64,000 nucleotides of DNA from Aurantiacibacter sediminis (GTDB lineage: Bacteria > Pseudomonadota > Alphaproteobacteria > Sphingomonadales > Sphingomonadaceae). Below are positions 32,841 through 40,950 of the stretch, piece after piece (positions within the stretch are counted from its first letter, which is position 1; each line of letters opens with the position of its first letter). The position numbers and the translations under genes were made by a program. Where the stretch lies: assembly GCF_016019885.1 (NCBI RefSeq), contig NZ_JAEANY010000001.1, positions 62,001-126,000 on the forward strand, in the 5' to 3' direction. The notes beneath the pieces are model-generated. The model was not told the origin of the DNA. It made no database searches and was given only the letters and a program-made list of their open reading frames with translations.

Positions 32841-33917
32841 TTATTCCTCCAGAATTGGTAGAACATCAATCAGCTCGACATCTCGCATTTGCGCGAGATA
32901 GGCTTCGTAATAGGCTTTGTGGGATTCTCCTACTATCGCGAGCATTCGCGAACCCGGCGAACGCCCCAAGACTTCCCGCATATTGGCAACCATCCGCAAA
33001 TTCCTCGTCTCCCAATAAGCGACATACCTGCGACCATATTGCCCCTGCGATTGTTCAGCCAAAGCAGCGCCCCAATCCGACTCATAAGCCAATGCAGCAA
33101 ATTCTGGCGAATTGGACGCTTGATACATTTGCAGAAAGGCGCCGGGTTCTGCGAGCAACGAATAAAGGGCTTCCCTATCTTCTGCGCGCTGCTGCGAAGC
33201 GGGATTGTCCCAAGCCGCATTGAGGGCAGCGCCATACGCTTCCCAGTCAGTCGCACCGGCGTAGAAATCTTGGGCGTCGACGCTCCACAACCGCTGTAGT
33301 CCGCTACGTACGGCGATGGGAGCAGCGATGAGACTGATCTCGCTCTGTTGCTCTCGCCTGCCTTCGAGCTCTCCCACGAGTGCTTCTGTCAAACCGTCCT
33401 GAGCGCTGCGTTCGCTTTGCGGGAGATACAGCCATTGAACCAGCGCGGACCCCGGCTCTCCGGCCGCGAGGAAAAGCAGCGCATTTCGTCGTCGATCGGA
33501 TGCATTTTCCGTCTGACCATCGGCTAAGCGCTCCTCGATCAAAGCGGTCGCTTCGAACACGTTAAGTCCAGCGGCAGTGGTGGCTGAACTCGTATCGTAG
33601 CAGAAACGAGACAAGCTGCTCGCATATCTGGAAGGCATTTGTCGCATCATTTCGCATGTGAGCCCGGACATCGTCTCGACAGCGATGAAGTTTGGTGACC
33701 ATGCCGAGAAGCGCTCGACAATTGGAGCGACCATTGTGGGCTCGAAAACGTCAGGCAGTCCACTCAAGTGAGGAGTTCCCAGGACCGCTACCTGATTGGC
33801 TTGACCTGCTGGCTTGTCAGTCATTTCGTCGGGCTGAAACGTTCGCTCATAGGGTTGTGCGGAGGCTGCTATCGAAGCAAGAAGACAGGGGACCGAGATA
33901 AGTAGGCGTCTGATCAT
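32841..33917 (-). CDS. DUF5694 domain secreted protein
   Basis: 358 residues. Signal peptide MIRRLLISVPCLLASIAASA, then a TraB/EreA-like arrangement: VAVLGTPHLSG at the N-terminal side and IVGESHKAYYEAYL near the C-terminus, both with histidines that form the putative metal site of this superfamily. DUF5694 proteins are uncharacterised; related TIKI-type proteins are metal-dependent peptidases, so a hydrolase is possible. It stands alone, convergent to comM. Confidence 0.72.
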   Translation of the reverse strand: MIRRLLISVPCLLASIAASAQPYERTFQPDEMTDKPAGQANQVAVLGTPHLSGLPDVFEPTMVAPIVERFSAWSPNFIAVETMSGLTCEMMRQMPSRYASSLSRFCYDTSSATTAAGLNVFEATALIEERLADGQTENASDRRRNALLFLAAGEPGSALVQWLYLPQSERSAQDGLTEALVGELEGRREQQSEISLIAAPIAVRSGLQRLWSVDAQDFYAGATDWEAYGAALNAAWDNPASQQRAEDREALYSLLAEPGAFLQMYQASNSPEFAALAYESDWGAALAEQSQGQYGRRYVAYWETRNLRMVANMREVLGRSPGSRMLAIVGESHKAYYEAYLAQMRDVELIDVLPILEE

Positions 33918-34030
33918 GTGCGTGTGTTAGTTCTGCAAAACACCCGACGCAAGATGGTAATTTTCTTGTGGCTGGTTTTGAGACCTAATTGCCGACCATC
34001 CGCTGCCCACCCGACTGTTGCCATTCCTGA

Positions 34031-34330
34031 TCACTCGCCCCCATAAGGCGTATTCTTTACCAGCTTGCGATTGTAGTCGGGCGCGCCGTCGTCCCACCAC
34101 ACGGGGCCGCGTTCGCCTAGGGCCACTTTGGCCTCGTGCACTTTGGCGCGGGCGGCTTTCACTTTGTCCTCATCACCCGTGGCATCGCGCACGGCGCGGC
34201 GGGCGTCCATCAGCTCGTTGACCAATTGTTGGCGGCGCTCTTCGGGCAAGTCAGGATTGCTCGCGCGCCATAATCGTCCATCGACGATGATGTAGCGCCC
34301 GTCAGGCGTTTTCCTTGGTGTGGTAGCCAT
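34031..34330 (-). CDS. Conserved short cytoplasmic protein, unknown
   Basis: 99 residues from the ATG giving MATTPRKTPDGRYIIVDGRLWRA. The N-terminal part looks like a small beta domain (DGRYIIVDGRLWRASNPDL), followed by a charged helical region (VNELMDARRAVRDATGDEDK) and an ending WWDDGAPDYNRKLVKNTPYGG. I recall similar short hypothetical proteins in many proteobacteria but no function. Its start overlaps the end of the HxlR gene by 29 bases, so the two share a transcript. Confidence 0.75.
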   Translation of the reverse strand: MATTPRKTPDGRYIIVDGRLWRASNPDLPEERRQQLVNELMDARRAVRDATGDEDKVKAARAKVHEAKVALGERGPVWWDDGAPDYNRKLVKNTPYGGE

Positions 34331-34799
34331 CGTGCCGTTCCACCGGAGTGCCGATCTTGTCAGGGGTCTGCCAGCCGAGTTCGTGCCAGCCAAGCGCCCT
34401 GCCGTCATGCGCCTGAATGCCTATGGTCTGCACTGGCTCACCATCGCGGCAATCGACAAGCACCAGGTTCGGATTGCAGACATCCGCATGCTTTTCGCCC
34501 CATTGGCGCAAGGCCAGCATGGCCGGGAGCAGGCCGAGGCCTTTTTCGGTCAGGCGATATTCTACCTTGCGACGATCGCTTTCACACGGTGTGCGTTCGA
34601 GCACCCCGTGTTCGACCATCTTGGCAAGGCGATTGGACAGGATGTTGCGGGCAATGCCCAGCTCCTGCGAAAATTCTTCAAAGTGACACAGGCCGTTGAA
34701 CGCGGCGCGCAGGATGAGGAACGACCAGCGTTCTCCCATCACTTCAAGTGCATGCGAGAGGCCGCAGCCAAGCTCGCCCAGTGGTTCTCTTATGCCCAT
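34302..34799 (-). CDS. HxlR-family transcriptional regulator
   Basis: 165 residues. HxlR regulators are small winged-helix dimers, often redox- or aldehyde-sensing through one N-terminal cysteine; Cys12 is present in GCGLSHALEVMGERWSFLIL. The wing region reads LAKMVEHGVLERTPCESDRRKVEYRLTEKG. A C-terminal extension of about 55 residues (from NPNLVLVDCRDGEPV) goes beyond the usual length of about 110-120. It is divergent from the CC_3452-type gene with a 153-base gap, which makes that gene and itself the likely targets. Confidence 0.9.
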   Translation of the reverse strand: MGIREPLGELGCGLSHALEVMGERWSFLILRAAFNGLCHFEEFSQELGIARNILSNRLAKMVEHGVLERTPCESDRRKVEYRLTEKGLGLLPAMLALRQWGEKHADVCNPNLVLVDCRDGEPVQTIGIQAHDGRALGWHELGWQTPDKIGTPVERHDGYHTKENA

Positions 34800-34906
34800 A
34801 CAATCATCTCAGTCCCGTACCTCTCCTACAGAGAAATGCGGGAATGCCAAAAACTTTCGCGAATAAGGGTTGCTAATCGAAACTTAGACTTATAGGTAGC
34901 GAATCA

Positions 34907-34923
34907 CAACTGGTTTTCAGTTG
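34907..34923. promoter_or_regulatory. Inverted repeat in the HxlR/CC_3452 divergent region
   Basis: CAACTG-GTTTT-CAGTTG, partly overlapping a ten-base palindrome AGTTGCAACT at 34919-34928. It is placed between the divergent genes, 30 bases before the CC_3452-type start, where an operator would be expected. Confidence 0.3.
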
Positions 34924-34952
34924 CAACTTAATCGACGATCAAGGAGCCCGCC

Positions 34953-35267
34953 ATGAAACGCTTCGCTGCCGCTGCCCTCTCTGCCATTCTCCCGCTTGCC
35001 GCGCTTGCTGCGCCCGCCGCCACGCAGGCGACTGGCACCAGCCAGCACTATTTCGAAGCGACTCTCTTAGCGCCCACTGAAGAGGAAACCGCGATTGCCG
35101 GCGGCGTTGTGTTCCGCTGTGATGGCGAGAGCTGCACCGGCCCACGCAGCGGCGATCGTCCCTTGCGCGTCTGCTCGGACTTGCGCCGCGATGTCGGCCA
35201 GATCGCCAGCTTCAAGGTTCGCGGTGAATTGATGTCGGACGCCATGCTGGCGCGCTGCAACGGCTGA
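34953..35267 (+). CDS. CC_3452 family secreted protein
   Basis: 104 residues. Signal peptide MKRFAAAALSAILPLAALA followed by the family pattern: FEATLLAP, GGVVFRCDGESCTGPRSGDRPLRVCSDL with the paired cysteines, and the closing LARCNG. These are small periplasmic or surface proteins of alphaproteobacteria with no known activity, held by disulfides. Good ribosome site AAGGAGCCCGCC. It has its own terminator and stands opposite an HxlR regulator. Confidence 0.85.
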   Translation: MKRFAAAALSAILPLAALAAPAATQATGTSQHYFEATLLAPTEEETAIAGGVVFRCDGESCTGPRSGDRPLRVCSDLRRDVGQIASFKVRGELMSDAMLARCNG

Positions 35268-35312
35268 TCAGAACCGATCCCGCCGCCCCTCTCCATCTGG
35301 GCGGCACTTCAT

Positions 35313-35349
35313 TGCCCCGGCGCCTTCGCGGCTGTCGGGGCATTTTTTA
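35313..35349 (+). terminator. Intrinsic terminator after the CC_3452-type gene
   Basis: TGCCCCG on the left pairs with CGGGGCA on the right around an imperfect GC-rich loop, followed by six T. Confidence 0.8.
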
Positions 35350-35354
35350 TATGA

Positions 35355-35975
35355 TCAGTCGAGCAGGCCGCGGGAAGTCAGGTCAGCTTCAAGCTTTGCA
35401 GCGTCCTCGAATACGTGCCCATGCCAGCCACGCGCTTTGGCAGCGGCGATATTCTCCGCCTTGTCATCGATGAAGAACAGGGCAGAGGGCGGAAGGCCGA
35501 AGCGCGTTTCCGCCAGCGCATAGATCGCCGGATCGGGCTTTGCGACTTTCTCCGTGCCGGAGACGACCACATCTTCGAAAACATCAAAGACCTCTTCGGT
35601 CGGCCGGAAAAGCGGCCAGAAATCGTCGCCGAAATTGGTAAGCCCGAATTGCCGCACACCGCGCGCATGCAGCCGCACAACGAGATCATGCGTGCCGGGA
35701 ACATGGCCCGGAATGGTCTCGTTGAAACGCGTCGCATAGGCGCGGATGTGCTCAGCATATTGCGGATATTGCGCGATTCGTTCTGGCACCATCTCGGATA
35801 GCGAGCGGCCTTCATCCTGCTGGTGATGCCAGCGCTCGGTCACGACATTGGAGACGAACCATTCGAGCTCTTCGGGATCGTCGATCATCTTCCCGAACAG
35901 GCAGCGCAGATCCCATTGGATCAGCACGCGTCCAACGTCCCAGACGACGGCAGAAGGCGAATGGATCTCAGACAT
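35355..35975 (-). CDS. HAD-superfamily phosphatase (YihX-like)
   Basis: 206 residues. Motif I is VVWDVGRVLIQW, with Gly at the second acid position, as in the D-x-G-G-V subgroup of YihX-like phosphatases; motif II TNFG, motif III lysine in EKVAKPDPAIY, motif IV FFIDDKAENIAAAKARG. Likely a sugar-phosphate phosphatase, substrate not inferable. Its start lies three bases after the T run of the rpmJ terminator, so it depends on read-through or on a start further inside. Confidence 0.88.
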   Translation of the reverse strand: MSEIHSPSAVVWDVGRVLIQWDLRCLFGKMIDDPEELEWFVSNVVTERWHHQQDEGRSLSEMVPERIAQYPQYAEHIRAYATRFNETIPGHVPGTHDLVVRLHARGVRQFGLTNFGDDFWPLFRPTEEVFDVFEDVVVSGTEKVAKPDPAIYALAETRFGLPPSALFFIDDKAENIAAAKARGWHGHVFEDAAKLEADLTSRGLLD

Positions 35976-35976
35976 G

Positions 35977-36004
35977 CAAAAAGCCCCCGCACTGGCGGAG
36001 GCTC
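35977..36004 (-). terminator. Intrinsic terminator of rpmJ
   Basis: AGCCTCCGC-CAGT-GCGGGGGCT read on the minus strand with one wobble pair, followed by five T. It abuts the HAD gene start. Confidence 0.8.
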
Positions 36005-36047
36005 TGCAAAAGACCTGTGCCGCGCAACGCTGGCGGCACGGCGCCGG

Positions 36048-36173
36048 TTAGCCCTGACGGGCCTTGAAACGACGGTTGGTCTTGTTGATCACATAGGTGC
36101 GGCCGCGACGGCGAATCACGCGGCAGTCACGGTGACGGTTCTTCAGCGACTTAAGGCTGTTACGGATCTTCAT
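36048..36173 (-). CDS. rpmJ: Large ribosomal subunit protein bL36
   Basis: 41 residues: [20 protein letters not shown] then [20 protein letters not shown] and G. This is the alphaproteobacterial long form of bL36 with a single Cys, so it does not carry the four-residue zinc site of the C+ form. bL36 sits near the 23S rRNA domain V/VI junction. The gene is alone, with its own terminator and an upstream gap of 88 bases before galE. Confidence 0.95.
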   Translation of the reverse strand: MKIRNSLKSLKNRHRDCRVIRRRGRTYVINKTNRRFKARQG

Positions 36174-36261
36174 GGTCTTTTCCCGAAAATATTACGGCAC
36201 CGGAGATAGTCCCCGATGCCGGAAATTCAAGCCGCGCCGATAAGGTGGCGAGCTTACTTAG

Positions 36262-37272
36262 TCAACCATTTCCCCTGATTTCGCCGAGCTTTCGCTCCCA
36301 TGCTAGGGCGTGGCCGATGATTTCATCGAGATCGGCGTGCTGCGGCTCCCAAGGAAGCGTTTTCTTGATGCGGCTTGGATCCGAAACGAGCGAATCGGAA
36401 TCGCCTGCCCGCCGGGGCTGCATCACGCGTTCAATTTTCAAATTGGTCACCCGGTCCACCGCGTCAAGCACTTCGAGCACGGAGAAGCCACGGCCATAGC
36501 CGCAATTCATCGTCAGCGACGTGTCGGGCTTGGCGATCAATTCTTCCAGCGCCAGAACATGGGCAGCAGCAAGATCGCTGACATGGATATAGTCGCGCAC
36601 GCCAGTGCCATCGGGCGTGTCATAGTCCGTGCCGAAAACCGCCACGCTCTCCCGCTGGCCAAGCGCCGCCTCCACCGCCACTTTGATGAGATGCGTCGCG
36701 CCAGCAGTCGACTGCCCGCTGCGTGCCTGCGGGTCTGCTCCAGCGACGTTGAAATAGCGCAGCGCGCAGTAATTTATGTCATGCGCAAATGCCGTGTCGG
36801 CGAGCATCTGCTCTGTCATCAATTTCGACCAGCCATAGGGGTTGATCGGCACTGTCGCCGTATCTTCGGTCACCGGCGAGACATCGGGGATCCCATAGGT
36901 CGCAGCCGTGCTGGAGAAAATGAAATGAGGGACGCCTGCTGCCACAGCCGCATCTAGCAGGGCGCGGCTTTTCACTGTGTTGTTGTGATAATATTTGAGC
37001 GGATCGGAAACGCTTTCAGGCACCACGATGGAGCCTGCAAAATGCATGATCGCGCGCGTCCCCTGCTCCTCGAAAACCCGCGCAAGCAGATCCGCATCGG
37101 CGATATCGCCTTCGTAAAAAGGCACATCATCGTGCACGGCAAAGCGAAAGCCGGTTGTGAGATTATCGATCACTGCAACCGGCCAGCCGCGATCGCGCAG
37201 GGCCAGCACCGCATGGCTGCCGATATATCCGGCGCCGCCGGTCACCAGCACGGGAAGTTTCATCGTCGTCAT
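36262..37272 (-). CDS. galE: UDP-glucose 4-epimerase
   Basis: 336 residues from the ATG giving MTTMKLPVLVTGG; the frame is open 12 codons further but that part is not homologous-looking. Interconverts UDP-glucose and UDP-galactose for surface polysaccharides. Short-chain dehydrogenase core: NAD loop TGGAGYIGSHAVLAL, Ser/Thr of FSSTAATYG and the Tyr/Lys pair in NPYGWSKLMTE. FNVAGADPQARSGQ and RDYIHVSDLAAAHVLAL are typical GalE blocks. Neighbours do not specify a pathway. Confidence 0.94.
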   Translation of the reverse strand: MTTMKLPVLVTGGAGYIGSHAVLALRDRGWPVAVIDNLTTGFRFAVHDDVPFYEGDIADADLLARVFEEQGTRAIMHFAGSIVVPESVSDPLKYYHNNTVKSRALLDAAVAAGVPHFIFSSTAATYGIPDVSPVTEDTATVPINPYGWSKLMTEQMLADTAFAHDINYCALRYFNVAGADPQARSGQSTAGATHLIKVAVEAALGQRESVAVFGTDYDTPDGTGVRDYIHVSDLAAAHVLALEELIAKPDTSLTMNCGYGRGFSVLEVLDAVDRVTNLKIERVMQPRRAGDSDSLVSDPSRIKKTLPWEPQHADLDEIIGHALAWERKLGEIRGNG

Positions 37273-37355
37273 GGCGTAGCGCACTAGCAGGAAAGGGCTA
37301 AGGCACAATTACTGCGTTCTGGTGCACTTTCGCGTTTTGGTGCGTTATAGATCAC

Positions 37356-37958
37356 ATGATGAAATCTCCCCTCTTCCTGCTCGCCGCCTGCGCGCTCGCC
37401 ACGGGATGCGCTGCACCTGCCTATGTCTCACCTGTCCAGGTCACGCGCTTTGTCAGCGAAACACCCGCATTCCTCGGTCAGGGCACGGTGGAAGTGGTCG
37501 CAGCGCCCGGCAGCGATGCCGCCTCGCTCGAATATGAAATCTATGCCAATGCCATCCGGCTCGAGCTGGAAGAGCTTGGCTATCGCATTGTCCCGGATGA
37601 TGGAAACCAGACGGCGATGGTCTCCGTCGAGGTCTTCGTGGGCGCAGAAGAAAGGCGCAGGTCTCCTGTCACTGTTGGCGCTGGCGGATCGACCGGAACC
37701 TATGGCAGCGGCTTAGGCGCAGGCATCGGGATCAATCTCGGCAGCCTCTCCGGACCGCCGCCCGAACGTATCGAGCGGGAGATTTTTGTTGCGCTGCAGG
37801 GTAACGAAATGACTACCAATCTGTGGGAAGGCCGCGCAACCATGGTCGCAACCAGCAATAGTGATTTCGCCGAAGACGCAGCAGCCGCTGCCCGCATGGC
37901 GGACGCGCTTTTTGCAGGTTTCCCCGGTAATTCCGGCGAAACCATCGAAGTCGAATAA
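37356..37958 (+). CDS. DUF4136 domain lipoprotein (second copy)
   Basis: 200 residues. Lipoprotein signal with lipobox ATGC ([13 protein letters not shown]), then a DUF4136 domain: [16 protein letters not shown], a Gly/Ser-rich middle ([18 protein letters not shown]) and a FPGNSGET ending identical to the one in the lipoprotein at 5701-6408. Overall identity between the two looks low. Role unknown. The M14 gene follows at 11 bases, so they are probably co-transcribed. Confidence 0.8.
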   Translation: MMKSPLFLLAACALATGCAAPAYVSPVQVTRFVSETPAFLGQGTVEVVAAPGSDAASLEYEIYANAIRLELEELGYRIVPDDGNQTAMVSVEVFVGAEERRRSPVTVGAGGSTGTYGSGLGAGIGINLGSLSGPPPERIEREIFVALQGNEMTTNLWEGRATMVATSNSDFAEDAAAAARMADALFAGFPGNSGETIEVE

Positions 37959-37969
37959 AAAGAGAATTC

Positions 37970-39100
37970 ATGTCACAAACTGATATTGCCATCGATGCCG
38001 CTTTCGACAGCGGCAATATCGAGATCGTTTCCATTGATGGCGCCACAGCACGCCTACGCATTCCGAAGGACCGCAAGAGCGAATTTGCGCAGTGGTTCCA
38101 CTTTCGCGTTTCGGGCGCAGTGGGCCACGAAGTCACGCTCATCTTCGAAGATCTGAAAAACACCGCTTACCCTGAAGGCTGGCCGTCATACCGCGCCTGC
38201 GTGTCGGAAGATCGCGACTTTTGGGGCCGCGCCGATACGGAATATGATGCCGACGGCGGCACAATGACCGTGCGCTACACGCCAGCATCGGACATGGCCT
38301 ATTTCGCCTATTTCGCGCCCTATTCGATGGAGCGTCACCACGATCTCGTCGCCGAAGCAGCCAGCGCGGAAGGCGTGACCTATCGCCGCCTGGGCGAGAC
38401 CTTTGACGGGCGCTCGATCGATTGCCTCGAAATGGGCGAAGGCGAGACGCAGCTCTGGATTTACGGTCGCCAGCATCCGGGCGAAACGCAGGCCGAATGG
38501 TGGATGGAAGGCGCGCTCGAAGTGCTCACCGATCCCGCCGACGTCGTTGGCCGGGCCCTGCGCGCCAAATGCCAGATTCACGTCGTGCCTAACTGCAATC
38601 CCGACGGCAGCGCCCGCGGTCACTTGCGCACCAATGCCGAAGGCGTGAACCTCAACCGCGAATGGGCCGAACCGTCAGCAGAGCGCTCGCCCGAAGTGCT
38701 CGCCATCCGCAATGCGATGGACGAAAGCGGCGTGGATTTCGCGATGGATGTGCATGGCGATGAAGCTATCGCCGCCGTCTTCCTCGCAGGCTATGAAGGT
38801 ATTCCCAGCTGGAGCGATGATTTCGGTGAGCGCTTCTATCGCTACCAGCGCATACTCGATCGCCGCTGCCCCGATTTCCAGACCGCGAAGGGCTATCCAA
38901 AATCAAAGCCGGGCACTGCCAATTTGACGGTCAGCACGAACCAGGTTGCAGAGCGCTATGGCGCAACTGCCATGACGCTGGAGATGCCGTTCAAGGACAA
39001 TGACGATTGGCCGGATGAAGCGCAGGGCTGGAGCCCCGAACGCTGCAAACTGCTGGCGCGCGATTGCCTCGCAGCGATGGTAGAATGGTTCGAGACCTAG
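37970..39100 (+). CDS. M14-family zinc carboxypeptidase, cytosolic CCP-like
   Basis: 376 residues, no signal peptide. N-terminal beta-sandwich domain (about 1-125, with QWFHFRVSG and [11 protein letters not shown]-like APYSMERHH) followed by an M14 domain: zinc ligands His169 and Glu172 in RQHPGE, His262 in MDVHGDE, substrate Asn/Arg in GVNLNREW, catalytic Glu338 in TLEMPF. The two-domain build matches the cytosolic carboxypeptidase (Nna1/AGBL) family, whose eukaryotic members trim glutamates from tubulin; bacterial substrates are unknown. Ribosome site AAAAGAGAATTC. Confidence 0.88.
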   Translation: MSQTDIAIDAAFDSGNIEIVSIDGATARLRIPKDRKSEFAQWFHFRVSGAVGHEVTLIFEDLKNTAYPEGWPSYRACVSEDRDFWGRADTEYDADGGTMTVRYTPASDMAYFAYFAPYSMERHHDLVAEAASAEGVTYRRLGETFDGRSIDCLEMGEGETQLWIYGRQHPGETQAEWWMEGALEVLTDPADVVGRALRAKCQIHVVPNCNPDGSARGHLRTNAEGVNLNREWAEPSAERSPEVLAIRNAMDESGVDFAMDVHGDEAIAAVFLAGYEGIPSWSDDFGERFYRYQRILDRRCPDFQTAKGYPKSKPGTANLTVSTNQVAERYGATAMTLEMPFKDNDDWPDEAQGWSPERCKLLARDCLAAMVEWFET

Positions 39101-39105
39101 GAAAG

Positions 39106-39522
39106 CTAATAGCCAAAGGTTTGCCGCCGCCATTGCTCTAGGTAAGGCACGGTCGATAGCGCGACCCAAACGCGTCCGTCGCCGATATCGTCGTTAAATC
39201 GTCCGGTAATCAGCGTTGTGCAAAGTCCCGCGTCCATTATCCGCTGGGGCATTGCACCTGCATCGACGAGGCGAGCGCGCATTTGCTCACGGTGATAATG
39301 GCCGCGATCCCCGTCGCTCGTCGAACATAAAATTACAGCAGGGTCAGCCACTTCTTCGGCTGCCGATACCAGCATCGCTGCCACGGCTGTCGATCGCTCT
39401 TCATCGGCCTCTGAAAAATCGACTATATAAATCCCGTCTTGCTGGGCTTGTGCTGGCACAGCCGAGAAGAACCCGACAGCAAGCGCAAGAGGAGCAGTTC
39501 CGATCTTCATCGGCATAAACAT
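39106..39522 (-). CDS. Secreted protein of unknown function
   Basis: 138 residues, or 134 if the third in-frame ATG (MKIGTAPLALAVGFFSA) is used, which gives a cleaner signal peptide with cleavage near AQA. The mature part is alpha/beta with VDFSEADEERSTAVAAML, CSTSDGDRGHYHREQM and two cysteines (VILCST, DAGLCTT) that could form a disulfide. I do not recognise a family. Convergent with the M14 gene, on the same strand as the GH25-like gene 36 bases upstream. Confidence 0.6.
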   Translation of the reverse strand: MFMPMKIGTAPLALAVGFFSAVPAQAQQDGIYIVDFSEADEERSTAVAAMLVSAAEEVADPAVILCSTSDGDRGHYHREQMRARLVDAGAMPQRIMDAGLCTTLITGRFNDDIGDGRVWVALSTVPYLEQWRRQTFGY

Positions 39523-39558
39523 GCCAATTGATGAATTACGGCGCGCTTAACAGCCCCC

Positions 39559-40257
39559 TCAGTTCTGCACCACCACCCAGCGCATCGGCTCGCTATTCGC
39601 TGCGTTGGTGAGCGCGGAATTGGCAGTCCACAGCGTCCACGGCCTGCCCGCGTAATCGGGCTGCAGCCAGTCCCGCTCCAGCCAGAGATTCCGCTCGATC
39701 CGGGTGGCGATTTGATATTGGCGGGCGAATTCCTCGCTGATCTTCAGAACCACTGGCTGCCCGGCATGGCCTTCCACCTGATTGATGAACGTCGTCAGCT
39801 CGCTTTCGAGCGCGGCCTCCAACACGGGATCGCCGCATTCGCTTGGCTTTTTGTTAAGATAGATCGCTGGCGGCATCAGCGTTGCATCACGCGGGACGAT
39901 CGTTACGAAATTGGCGGCCTGCTCTTCTGCCGGGATGCACGGATCATAGGTGTGGACCGCACCATGCGGGATATCGGTCTCGGTCAGCGCGGCCAGATTG
40001 CGGCCAAAATTCTGGTCGCGGCCCTCGGCTCCGCTGCTTGCCTCAAGATAGACGAAATCGGCGCGCGCCGTGCGCAGGGCGGAGATATCGACGATACCTT
40101 CGGCCTCGCCCATCACCACGCCTTGCACCGGATATTCGGCGCGTGGCGGTGCCCAATTCTTGCTGTGCCACCACAGGCCGACGCCGACGCCGATAAGGGC
40201 GATGAGCAGCAGGGCTTCGATCCAGAAGCGCAGCACGGATTTCTTTTTCTTGCCCAT
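39559..40257 (-). CDS. GH25-fold membrane-anchored protein, catalytic residues missing
   Basis: 232 residues: a Lys-rich cytoplasmic start, one membrane helix (about 11-30), then a GH25 muramidase fold. The fold is recognisable from RDQNFGRNLAAL, the HGAVHTYDPC strand and PAEEQAANFVTIVP, but the acids are gone: the GxDxS opening reads GVVMGEA, the KATEG strand reads LEASSG, and the D-x-E strand reads IYLNK. So it probably binds glycan or a partner rather than cleaving it. UPF0262 is 49 bases upstream on the same strand. Confidence 0.72.
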   Translation of the reverse strand: MGKKKKSVLRFWIEALLLIALIGVGVGLWWHSKNWAPPRAEYPVQGVVMGEAEGIVDISALRTARADFVYLEASSGAEGRDQNFGRNLAALTETDIPHGAVHTYDPCIPAEEQAANFVTIVPRDATLMPPAIYLNKKPSECGDPVLEAALESELTTFINQVEGHAGQPVVLKISEEFARQYQIATRIERNLWLERDWLQPDYAGRPWTLWTANSALTNAANSEPMRWVVVQN

Positions 40258-40306
40258 CGGGCGTCCCTGTTTGTTTCCTGCCGCTTGCTGCTCTTGAGGT
40301 CTGGTT

Positions 40307-40798
40307 TCAGGCCTTGATATGCAGCACGCAAATTAATGTGAAAAGACGGCGCGCAGTCTCGAAATCGGTTTCGACTTTGCTTTCCAGCGAATCGAGCAAT
40401 TGCCGCGTGCCGCGATCATGGATGGCCCGGCGCGCCATATCGATCGTTTCGATTTCCTGAGCGGAGGCGCGGCGCAAAGCTTTGTAATAGCTGTCGCATA
40501 TCGCGAAATAATCGCGCACCACCCGGCGCAGGCGCGCAAGGCCAAGGCCGATTGTACCTGCCGATTCGCCTGCGCGATCAGACAGGTGCAGCGCCAGCAT
40601 CCCGTCGATAATTGCCAGATGCACATGCCACGGGCCCGAATGCCCCGCTTCCTCGGCCCGCAGTGGGCGGAAGAGATTATCCTCGACCAGATCACGTAGA
40701 GCCACTTCGCGCTCTTTTTCGATATCGTCATTGCGCGCGATCACCGTCGCTTCATCAAGCGTGATGCGATCGATCCGGTGGTCTTCGTCCTGCGCCAT
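40307..40798 (-). CDS. UPF0262 family protein
   Basis: 163 residues from the ATG giving MAQDEDHRIDRITLDEA. The family is confined mostly to alphaproteobacteria and has no known function. Signature blocks RRVVRDYFAICDSYYKALR, IETIDMARRAIHDRG and DFETARRLFTLICVLH are all present. The start is divergent from dnaB with 152 bases between. The cytoplasmic, helical character gives no hint of a reaction. Confidence 0.93.
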   Translation of the reverse strand: MAQDEDHRIDRITLDEATVIARNDDIEKEREVALRDLVEDNLFRPLRAEEAGHSGPWHVHLAIIDGMLALHLSDRAGESAGTIGLGLARLRRVVRDYFAICDSYYKALRRASAQEIETIDMARRAIHDRGTRQLLDSLESKVETDFETARRLFTLICVLHIKA

Positions 40799-40950
40799 AA
40801 CAGCATTCTCTTGGCCCAGCCGCGCCCCACATTGCAATTGCGAAAAGGATGGGATGCACAATCGTCCCCGCTTTCCACAGGGGGTGGTGCAAATTTGCAG
40901 AGCGCGAAGGCTTGCCCGCAGCCCGCGCGCCACGCAATAAGGCTCCCACA

